A stretch of 11,926 bases of DNA, taken from JAAAOH01 sp046540795. GTDB taxonomy: Bacteria; Spirochaetota; Spirochaetia; DSM-27196; PWMO01. The position numbers and the translations under genes are program-made. Numbering within the stretch: position 1 is the stretch's first letter; every line of letters starts with the position of its first letter. Below, piece after piece: positions 6,441 through 11,926 of this stretch. A model generated the notes under the pieces. It worked only from the letters and a program-made list of their open reading frames with translations. It did not search any database and was not told the origin of the DNA. The stretch covers positions 1-11,926 of the forward strand of contig JBKHEN010000078.1 of assembly GCA_046540795.1 (NCBI GenBank), read 5' to 3'.

Positions 6441-7763
6441 TCAGGCAAAGATGATGCGACGGCCGGCATGGAATACGCTGATGCGGCGCGTCGACTCCGA
6501 TATCACGACCGAAAGGGCCTTCGTTTGTGCACTGATCCCCAGAGCCGCCGCATGACGGGCTCCGAGGCCCGATTGCATTTCCCCCTCCGGCGCCTCGCCG
6601 GTCAGATAGGCGCCGGCCGCCATAATGACGCCGTCGCCTCGGATCAAAAACGCACCGTCTATCTTGGCGAACTCTTTTATCGTTTCCTCCAGGCTCGGAT
6701 CGAGGATGTTCCGGTCCTCTTCGGCCACCCCGTGAAAGGGGTTTATGATCAGCTGCCGGCAAAACGGCGCGACATGCTCATAGTCTCCAACTACGAACAG
6801 CGCCCCCACTGCTTTTCCCTCACGCCCTTCCACCGCGAGATCTCCGGCAATCTGCAGGACCCGCGTGAGCACGTGTCGATCGATGTATCGGCCGAGCTGC
6901 TGTTGCTCTACGCTTATCGGCAACTCGAACTCGGTGCCTACCGGCGTCAGGCGGATGGAGTCGAGAAAGCCCGAGCTCGGACGACCGAACACGTTGACCA
7001 CCAGCTCCTCCCGCTCGAGGTGCCCCTGAGACAGCAGAAACAACAGCGCGAAATGAACCTGTGTCGATCTGCGCAGACCCCGAAACGGGATCTCCACGAT
7101 CTGCATACCTTTCTCGTGAGCGGGAGAGAACTTGTTCTGCATACCCGAGACCACCAGTGCTCCCGATCCGGAGGCCAGCTGGTGGACGAAATCCGCATCC
7201 GGAAGCGCATCGGCGTGGATAATCACTCGGGCATGGTTGAACCTGCGGGCCATATCCCGAGCATGGGTAAAGGTCAACCGGGAGAGCTCCTGATTCTCGT
7301 ATACGATCCCGATCTGCTCCCGTTGGACCGGATGGGTAAGAAGATCATAGATCTCCGCCGGCGTCTCGGCTTTGAGGATAGCCTCGTACAATGCGGGATC
7401 CCGGAGGCGCACCGCGAGCTCCCGCAACACTTCGAGATGCTGATCCCGCGCACCCACGAGGAGAACCACAAGGTGAACCGGTTCCTCGCGGCTGTTGTCC
7501 CACATTATGCCGTTCCGGCTGAGCCCGACGGCGGCCACGGTGGAAGTCATGGAATCGATGATCGCGTGGGGCATGGCAATGCCCTCGCTCATGCGCGAGC
7601 TGAAAGCGTCCTCCCGTTCGAAGACCCGTCGACGGATCCCTTCACGATCGAGCCCGGCGATACGGTCGCACACGATGTACACTAGCTCGTTTACCGCTTC
7701 CGAGCGTTCACGGCTCTTGAGGAACACCACTCTGTCGGCTGTCAGGAACTCCGCAACTCTCAT
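6441..7763 (-). CDS. PTS EIIA domain fused to a CdaZ-like diadenylate cyclase
   Basis: Three parts are visible in 440 residues. Residues about 5-142 match the fructose/mannitol-type PTS EIIA domain, with the phospho-accepting His66 in 'GIAMPHA' and the second conserved His109 in 'DQHLEVLREL'. Residues about 150-280 form an alpha/beta unit ('ARVIIHADALPD', 'GALVVSGM', 'ELVVNVFGRP') resembling the pyruvate-kinase C-terminal-like domain of archaeal CdaZ. Residues about 288-440 are a DisA_N diadenylate cyclase domain: 'EGKAVGALFVVGD', the catalytic D369-G-A, and 'GLGARHAAALGIS' (R403, H404) before 'VVISESTRRISVFHAG'. The domain joins two ATP molecules into cyclic di-AMP, a messenger controlling potassium and osmolyte transport. 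The second Arg of the classic RHR motif is Ala. There is no membrane segment, so the protein is cytosolic. Its ATG shares a base with the protease stop (TGATG), implying translational coupling. The domain calls are secure for EIIA and the cyclase, less so for the middle. Confidence 0.88.
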   Translation of the reverse strand: MRVAEFLTADRVVFLKSRERSEAVNELVYIVCDRIAGLDREGIRRRVFEREDAFSSRMSEGIAMPHAIIDSMTSTVAAVGLSRNGIMWDNSREEPVHLVVLLVGARDQHLEVLRELAVRLRDPALYEAILKAETPAEIYDLLTHPVQREQIGIVYENQELSRLTFTHARDMARRFNHARVIIHADALPDADFVHQLASGSGALVVSGMQNKFSPAHEKGMQIVEIPFRGLRRSTQVHFALLFLLSQGHLEREELVVNVFGRPSSGFLDSIRLTPVGTEFELPISVEQQQLGRYIDRHVLTRVLQIAGDLAVEGREGKAVGALFVVGDYEHVAPFCRQLIINPFHGVAEEDRNILDPSLEETIKEFAKIDGAFLIRGDGVIMAAGAYLTGEAPEGEMQSGLGARHAAALGISAQTKALSVVISESTRRISVFHAGRRIIFA

Positions 7764-9310
7764 CAGGGTGTGATGCGCCGCTCGATGCTTTGTTCACCAC
7801 GCAGGATCGACAGCTCGCTGCCCCGGCCGTCGGCCTCGTTCAATGCACGGAAGAACTCCTGCATAGCCCCCACCGGACGACCGTTAACCTCGGTAACGAG
7901 ATCGCCTTGCCGAACGCCCGATTGGGCTGCCGGCGAGCCTTCGATGACCGCCCGCACCACTACGCCCTCGTCGCCGGACTCGAGCTCGAGCTGTTCGGCG
8001 ATTTCCTCGGTTACGTTCATCACGAACATGCCGGGCCACACCCGATTCTGCTGCTGCTCGAGCTCCGTTTCCGCGCGCCGTTGCGAGATATTCACGGTTA
8101 CGTTCCGGCGATTGCCGTAGCGGATCAACTCGAATTCCATGGTCTCATCGGGCGTGAGGTTTCCTACCACCCGGGTCAGATGGTCGGCGTCTTCGATCTC
8201 TTCTCCGTCGGCGGCGATGATGAAATCTCCCGGCCGGATGCCGTCTTGCTCGGCAGGAGAGCCTTCGTAAACGTTGAATACCATCGCGCCGTCACGATCG
8301 CCGAGCTCGAGATCCTCGCGGATATCAGGATAGGCCCGCGGATCCGCGTCCGCGATGGACACACCGAGCCAGCCATACGTGATCCGCCCTTCTTCGACGA
8401 AGTCCTCCACCGCTTTGGTAACGTTGTTTGCCGGAATCGCAAATCCGATTCCCACGCTTCCGCCGGACTGCGAAGCGATCCAGGTGTTTATGCCGATTAT
8501 TTCGCCGTTCAGGTTGGCAAGAGCACCCCCGGAATTCCCCGGATTGATCGCCGCATCGGTCTGAATGAAGTCGCTGAGATTACCCATTCCGCCGCCCTGG
8601 GCCGGCGCGGAGCGCCCGAGGGCGCTGACGATCCCCGCGGTAACCGTCGACTGGAAGCCCAGAGGGTTGCCGATGGCGATGACCCAGTCGCCCACCTGCA
8701 GCTCGTTCGAGTCGCCGAACTCGGCCACGGGAACGTCCCCCGACGCCTCGAACTCCAACAGCGCCAGGTCGAGACGTTGGTCCGTGCCCACGATATCCGC
8801 TTCGAACTCCCGCTCGTCGTCGAGAACGACGCTCACCTCCTCCACTTCAGCCACCACGTGGGCGTTGGTAACGGCGTAGGTGGTATCCCCTTCCCTGCGT
8901 ACGATTACTCCGGAGCCGAGGCCTTCCCGGCGGAACTCCCGCTCCTCGCCATCATCTTCCCGGGGACCGAAGAAGAAATCGAACGGCGTCTGCGGCGTCC
9001 GGCCGCTGACGACGTCGACCACGTTGACCTGCACAACCACCGGCGCCACCTCACGCGCTACTTCTCGGAAGATCTCCTGGAAGTCGAGCGCCTGCTCACG
9101 AGCCGAGGCGTCCATCTCCGCATCTCTGCGCGATTGTCGGTCGGCGTCCTCACCGGCTTGCGACGCCCCCTGTTCCTGTTCCTGTCCCTGTTCCTGGGAA
9201 CCGGAAGAAGACTCCGACTCGGCTGCGCCTTCGGCTGTACCGCTGCCGCATGAGACAAAAGCGGTGACCAAAACCAGGACAATAACGGCAAATTTTCTCG
9301 CTAGTTGCAT
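7763..9310 (-). CDS. DegP/HtrA-like periplasmic serine protease, putative lipoprotein
   Basis: The 515-residue protein begins with a short basic start and a hydrophobic stretch ending F-V-S-C21-G, a relaxed lipobox of the sort tolerated in spirochaetes, so it is probably lipid-anchored on the periplasmic side. An acidic Ser/Gln/Glu linker (22-75) follows. The trypsin-like protease domain has H151 ('TNAHVV'), D181 ('DLALLEF') and S260 ('NPGNSGGAL') as the catalytic triad. Two PDZ domains follow at about 312-410 and 425-515, the layout of DegP/DegQ, which degrade and refold misfolded envelope proteins. A loop near 105-128 ('FFFGPREDDGEE') matches the LA loop of Do proteases. The start is supported by AAGGA (complement at 9318-9322) seven bases before the ATG. 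It heads the four-gene operon, one base overlapping the EIIA-cyclase gene. Lipid anchoring is inferred; the enzyme class is certain. Confidence 0.93.
   Translation of the reverse strand: MQLARKFAVIVLVLVTAFVSCGSGTAEGAAESESSSGSQEQGQEQEQGASQAGEDADRQSRRDAEMDASAREQALDFQEIFREVAREVAPVVVQVNVVDVVSGRTPQTPFDFFFGPREDDGEEREFRREGLGSGVIVRREGDTTYAVTNAHVVAEVEEVSVVLDDEREFEADIVGTDQRLDLALLEFEASGDVPVAEFGDSNELQVGDWVIAIGNPLGFQSTVTAGIVSALGRSAPAQGGGMGNLSDFIQTDAAINPGNSGGALANLNGEIIGINTWIASQSGGSVGIGFAIPANNVTKAVEDFVEEGRITYGWLGVSIADADPRAYPDIREDLELGDRDGAMVFNVYEGSPAEQDGIRPGDFIIAADGEEIEDADHLTRVVGNLTPDETMEFELIRYGNRRNVTVNISQRRAETELEQQQNRVWPGMFVMNVTEEIAEQLELESGDEGVVVRAVIEGSPAAQSGVRQGDLVTEVNGRPVGAMQEFFRALNEADGRGSELSILRGEQSIERRITP
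9169..9197 (-). repeat. Hexanucleotide repeat in the protease linker
   Basis: Nearly five copies of CCTGTT (+ strand) with one C substitution encode the Gln-Glu/Gly-Gln run of the protease N-terminal linker. This tract could change length in whole-codon steps without breaking the frame. Confidence 0.7.
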
Positions 9311-9440
9311 GTAACGGTCCTTACTATATCGAGTTTGCGCGGTTCGAGAATCGGCATTCGATGGCCGGCCCCGCGATTCTCCCGATCGTATCGACCAAGC
9401 TGCCGAAAGCTAATAGGCCAATCGGGTTAGGCCGGCTTCG

Positions 9441-9480
9441 TTGCATAAATACCGAATCTGTAATACCCTTTTATTATACT
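9441..9480 (+). promoter_or_regulatory. AT-rich promoter region of the oxoamine synthase gene
   Basis: Within the 221-bp divergent gap (9311-9531), this 40-bp stretch is strikingly AT-rich against its surroundings. It contains TATTAT (9472-9477) and TATACT (9475-9480, five of six -10 matches), giving a start near 9487 and a leader of about 45 bases. No good -35 box sits at standard spacing; TTGCAT at 9441 is too far upstream. The rest of the gap shows nothing I can name. Confidence 0.35.
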
Positions 9481-9531
9481 GCTGTTAGGAATCTACCGTC
9501 TAATGGCGTTTTCGATCGAGAGAGGTACCGC

Positions 9532-10764
9532 ATGAGCACCGCACGACACGATTCTACCGGCACCCAGGCCGATATCTTCCAGAAGTGCTACGATTTCAGA
9601 GACGCCGCTGAAGCACGGGAACACGGCATCTATCCCTATTTTCGTCCCATAGAGGAGTATCGGGGCGGACGAGTGGTCGCCGAAGGTAGGGAGCTTATCA
9701 TGGCGGGCTCGAACAATTATCTCGGGCTCTCCCTCGACCCCCGGGTTCGAGAGGCGGCGCAGGCAGCCATCGACGGCTACGGTGCGAGCTGCTCCGGCTC
9801 CCGGTTCATGAACGGAACGCTCAATATTCACGAGGAGCTCGAAGACCGCCTGGCCGATTTCGTGGGCAAGGAGTCGGCGCTGTGCTTCACCACCGGCTAT
9901 CAGACGAATCTGGGGGCCATCTCGGCGCTGGTCGGCCGCGGTGAGCACGTCATTACCGATAAGCTCAATCATGCCTCCATCATGGACGGTATCTTTCTCA
10001 CCCAGGGCATGAACCGCTCGGTGGGGATCCACCGGTACAAACACAGCAGTCTCGAACAGCTCGAGGAGGTCCTCCAGGGCATCCCGGAGAACGAGCCCAA
10101 GCTCATCGTTACCGACGGCGTGTTCAGCATGGAAGGGGACATTGCCAAGCTGCCCAGCCTCCGGCGGCTTGCCGACCGCTATGGTGCCCGAATCTACCTG
10201 GATGAGGCGCACTCTATCGGCGTTGTCGGAGAGACGGGACGCGGAAGCCTCGAGCACTACGGGGATACCGGGCTGGCGGAGCTGGTTATGTGCACCTTCT
10301 CCAAGTCTTTCGGCTCCATCGGCGGGTTCGTCTCCGGGAGACACGAGGTCATCGATTATATCCAGCACTTCGCCCGCCCCCTCATCTTCAGCGCAAGCAT
10401 GCCGCCGGCCAACATCGCCGCGGTAATGAAGAGCCTCGAGATCATCGAGCAGGAACCGGAGCGGGTCACCCGGCTTCAGGAGATCGCCGCGAAGATGATC
10501 AACGGGTTCTCACGGATGGGGTACGACGTGGGTACCAGCGAAACCGCGGTCGTGCCGCTCATCATCGGTAACAACGACAAGACCTTTGCGCTGTGGAAGC
10601 ACTTCTACGAGCACGGCGTCTACGTGAACCCGGTGATAAGCCCGGCGGTGCCGCCGAACCGTGCGCTCCTGCGTACCTCCTACATGGCCATTCACGAAGA
10701 CAAGGATCTCGACAGAATACTGGAGGTTGCCGAAGAGGGCGGGCGTAAGCTCGGGCTCATTTGA
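9532..10764 (+). CDS. Alpha-oxoamine synthase, serine palmitoyltransferase-like
   Basis: The 410-residue protein is a fold-type I, pyridoxal-phosphate enzyme that condenses an amino acid with an acyl-CoA or acyl-ACP and releases CO2. Visible elements: 'GIYPYFRPIEEYRGG' and 'AGSNNYLGLSLDPRV' at the N-terminus, 'GSRFMNGTLNIHEELE', 'CFTTGYQTNLG', H147 in 'LNHASI' stacking on the cofactor, D224 and H227 in 'YLDEAHSIG', and the Schiff-base Lys258 in 'TFSKSFGSIGGF'. The 'YPYFRP' segment is characteristic of serine palmitoyltransferase-like members rather than BioF or glycine C-acetyltransferase. The likely product is therefore a 3-keto sphingoid base or similar long-chain amino ketone. ATG 9532 is preferred to the in-frame ATG 9361 because AGAGAGG lies just upstream and the AT-rich promoter lies between the two. 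No partner reductase or acyl carrier gene is adjacent. The family is certain; the substrate is inferred. Confidence 0.87.
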   Translation: MSTARHDSTGTQADIFQKCYDFRDAAEAREHGIYPYFRPIEEYRGGRVVAEGRELIMAGSNNYLGLSLDPRVREAAQAAIDGYGASCSGSRFMNGTLNIHEELEDRLADFVGKESALCFTTGYQTNLGAISALVGRGEHVITDKLNHASIMDGIFLTQGMNRSVGIHRYKHSSLEQLEEVLQGIPENEPKLIVTDGVFSMEGDIAKLPSLRRLADRYGARIYLDEAHSIGVVGETGRGSLEHYGDTGLAELVMCTFSKSFGSIGGFVSGRHEVIDYIQHFARPLIFSASMPPANIAAVMKSLEIIEQEPERVTRLQEIAAKMINGFSRMGYDVGTSETAVVPLIIGNNDKTFALWKHFYEHGVYVNPVISPAVPPNRALLRTSYMAIHEDKDLDRILEVAEEGGRKLGLI

Positions 10765-10772
10765 GCCCGAGC
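10749..10772 (+). terminator. GC-rich hairpin spanning the oxoamine synthase stop codon
   Basis: GCTCGGGCTCA (10749-10759) and TGAGCCCGAGC (10762-10772) are perfect reverse complements, giving a 10-11 bp very stable stem with a tiny loop. The TGA stop (10762-10764) opens the right arm. No T-run follows, so it is either an atypical terminator or a 3'-end stabilising structure. Confidence 0.5.
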
Positions 10773-10780
10773 CCCGAGTG

Positions 10781-10830
10781 CACCCGATTGTACTCGATTG
10801 TACTCGACTGTACTCGACTGCAATCGAGTG
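10781..10830. repeat. 10-bp-period tandem repeat ending in an inverted copy
   Basis: Consecutive 10-mers are CACCCGATTG, TACTCGATTG, TACTCGACTG, TACTCGACTG and CAATCGAGTG. The first four are direct copies (the first diverged). The fifth contains CAATCGAGT (10821-10829), the exact reverse complement of ACTCGATTG (10792-10800), so a stem can form around two repeat units. A separate 10-bp palindrome, GTGGATCCAC, follows at 10828-10837. The array fills the gap between two convergent genes. Confidence 0.75.
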
Positions 10831-10852
10831 GATCCACCGTGGATGCGGCGGC

Positions 10853-11773
10853 TCAGACGGTAACCACCACTTTGCCGCGGACGTGGCCGGTTTCGCTGAT
10901 GCGGTGAGCATCCGAGACGGCACGAAGGCCACTTACCGTCGTAACGCTCGTGCGCACGAGGCCGTCGGCAAGGAGATTCGCGAGCTTGCGCAGCGTGGCT
11001 TGATCCGGCTTCAGTGACAGCGTCAGCACCCTGCGGGCTCCCACCCCTTTCCGCTGAAAGCCGCCGTTCAAGGTCACGATGACGCCGTGACGGGACAGCA
11101 CGTCGTGAGAGCGCTCGGTGACCTCTCCGCCGACGGTGTCCAGCACCAGGTCCACCGGTGCGGTTCCCCGCTCGAACGGGGTAGTAGCGTAGTTAATCAC
11201 TTCGTCCGCGCCGAGAGCTCGGACGAACTCCAGATTCCGGCCGGATGCCGTTCCCACCACGTGGGCCCCGCAGCTCTTGGCAAGCTGCACGGCTATATGC
11301 CCCACCCCGCCGGCCGCCCCGTGGATGAGCACCCGTTTTCCCTGCGAGAGCCGGCCGACCTCGAACAACGCCTGATAGGCGGCCAAGCCGACGAGCGGGA
11401 CGGCCGCCGCCTCGGCGTGGCTTACTGCTTGCGGCTTTGCTACCAGTTGCTCCATCGGCACGCGAACGTATTCCGCGTAGGCTCCGCCGACCGGATAGTT
11501 CGCCAGCCCGAACACATCGTCGCCCTCCTCGAACTCGCCTACCAGGCGCCCCCGCTCCGCCACCGTTCCCGAGACGTCCCAACCGAGCACCGCCGGAAAT
11601 CGGCGCCCTCGGTCCCACAGTCCCTCCCCGGTCCGTGTCTTCCAATCGAGAGGACTGATCCCGACCGCCCGCACCCGGATGATCACGTCATGTAGACGAG
11701 GCGTGGGACGCTCGACGGTGGTGCATTCGAGAACCTCCGGACCGCCGAATCGATGCATGACCACGGCATCCAT
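10853..11773 (-). CDS. MDR-superfamily NADP-dependent quinone oxidoreductase-like protein
   Basis: The 306-residue protein is a complete zinc-independent medium-chain reductase. The N-terminal GroES-like domain runs 'MHRFGGPEVLE' (6-16), 'IIRVRAVGISPLDWKTRTGE' (31-50), and 'FPAVLGWDVSGTV' (59-71). The Rossmann domain has 'GKRVLIHGAAGGVGHIAVQLAK' with GAAGGVG at 152-158, then 'LGADEVINY' and 'LVLDTVGGE'. The C-terminus is 'GHVRGKVVVTV'. Relatives reduce quinones or enals using NADPH; the substrate here is unknown. No zinc-ligand cysteine cluster is present. I chose ATG 11773 because GAGGG lies four to five bases upstream and the family starts just before 'VMHxFGGPEVL'. ATG 11821 would add 16 basic residues with almost no leader after the promoter. 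It converges on the oxoamine synthase and is single-gene in this view. Confidence 0.87.
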   Translation of the reverse strand: MDAVVMHRFGGPEVLECTTVERPTPRLHDVIIRVRAVGISPLDWKTRTGEGLWDRGRRFPAVLGWDVSGTVAERGRLVGEFEEGDDVFGLANYPVGGAYAEYVRVPMEQLVAKPQAVSHAEAAAVPLVGLAAYQALFEVGRLSQGKRVLIHGAAGGVGHIAVQLAKSCGAHVVGTASGRNLEFVRALGADEVINYATTPFERGTAPVDLVLDTVGGEVTERSHDVLSRHGVIVTLNGGFQRKGVGARRVLTLSLKPDQATLRKLANLLADGLVRTSVTTVSGLRAVSDAHRISETGHVRGKVVVTV

Positions 11774-11833
11774 ACGACCCTCGACCGGCGCGGACGGCTT
11801 ACGCGTCTTTCGGGAGAACATAGTGACTCGCCG

Positions 11834-11863
11834 ACTATAGGGGAGACCCCTCGATTTGTGCAA
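11834..11863 (-). promoter_or_regulatory. Promoter of the MDR oxidoreductase with an inverted repeat in its spacer
   Basis: On the - strand TTGCAC (11858-11863) and TATAGT (11834-11839, five of six -10 matches) are 18 bp apart. The spacer overlaps a perfect inverted repeat AGGGG-AGA-CCCCT (11839-11851), a position where a bound protein could block polymerase. The predicted start near 11828 gives a leader of about 54 bases to ATG 11773. Confidence 0.45.
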
Positions 11864-11912
11864 CCGTCTCAACGTCGCCGGTGGCCGCCCCGGTGTACGG
11901 TTGCGACGATTC

Positions 11913-11921
11913 TGCTATATT
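11913..11921 (+). promoter_or_regulatory. Possible extended -10 element facing out of the window
   Basis: TGC-TATATT (11913-11921) fits an extended -10 (TGn plus five of six -10 matches) on the + strand in an AT-rich edge. It could serve a gene beyond the right edge, making 11774-11926 a divergent control region. No -35 box is at proper distance. Confidence 0.25.
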
Positions 11922-11926
11922 TATGC

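Noticed and set aside
6468..7685. 405-codon + strand open frame
   Set aside because: It is antisense to the EIIA-diadenylate cyclase, with no recognisable motif.
7790..9253. 487-codon + strand open frame
   Set aside because: It is entirely antisense to the DegP-like protease, whose triad and PDZ domains are unmistakable; its translation shows no domain and reflects third-position GC bias.
9323..9328. TATAGT on the - strand as the protease operon -10 box
   Set aside because: The predicted start would fall in or beyond the AAGGA ribosome site at 9318-9322, and no -35 box lies at 16-18 bp, so the real promoter is probably further upstream.
10781..10830. CRISPR-like array
   Set aside because: Units are 10 bp with no spacers and end in an inverted copy; repeat length and layout do not fit CRISPR.
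11774..11872. Longer starts (ATG 11821 and an in-frame start at 11872) for the right-hand oxidoreductase
   Set aside because: The start at 11872 lies upstream of the promoter and 11821 would have almost no leader; ATG 11773 has GAGGG upstream and the family N-terminus.

Overview
The window is GC-rich, densely coded bacterial chromosome carrying nine largely intact genes (one of them cut by the left window edge) and two gene remnants. No rRNA, tRNA, CRISPR array or recognisable insertion sequence is visible. The gene content fits a free-living, GC-rich spirochaete-like bacterium: a Do-type protease with a relaxed lipoprotein signal, a diadenylate cyclase of the archaeal/spirochaetal type, a serine-palmitoyltransferase-like enzyme and a WbaP-like sugar transferase. 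That placement is an inference from memory of these families, not a measurement.

Left half (1-4270, mostly + strand). The end of a PilZ-like protein comes first. It is followed by a 362-bp stretch without an intact gene, which holds an antisense, decayed TlpA/thioredoxin fragment and a promoter. Next is a tight group: a membrane sugar-1-phosphate transferase, then (4-bp ATGA overlap) a single-cysteine peroxiredoxin-like protein, then after 71 bp a TrmH-type tRNA 2'-O-methyltransferase. Overlapping the trmH stop is a zinc-type alcohol dehydrogenase/quinone oxidoreductase that has lost its whole N-terminal catalytic domain.

Middle (4359-9310, - strand). A four-gene operon reads right to left: a DegP/HtrA-like periplasmic serine protease lipoprotein, a three-domain protein fusing a PTS EIIA domain to a CdaZ-like diadenylate cyclase, a RarD-type permease, and an isocitrate/isopropylmalate-family dehydrogenase. 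The protease stop and the cyclase start share one base (TGATG), and the last two genes are 12 bp apart. The EIIA-cyclase fusion is the most interesting object here. It places synthesis of the second messenger c-di-AMP on the same polypeptide as a phosphorylatable sugar-phosphotransferase domain, in one transcript with an envelope-stress protease.

Right part (9311-11926). A divergent 221-bp promoter region separates the operon from a + strand alpha-oxoamine synthase resembling serine palmitoyltransferase. That gene converges on a complete MDR-family oxidoreductase on the - strand. The 88-bp convergent gap contains a hairpin across the first gene's stop codon, a 10-bp-period tandem repeat closed by an inverted copy, and a palindrome. 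The right edge has a promoter for the oxidoreductase with an inverted repeat in its spacer, and a possible outward-facing promoter.

The genes connect only loosely. The PilZ-like protein plus sugar transferase suggests surface polysaccharide, and the oxoamine synthase suggests an unusual membrane lipid. The protease-cyclase operon suggests envelope or nutrient sensing through c-di-AMP.
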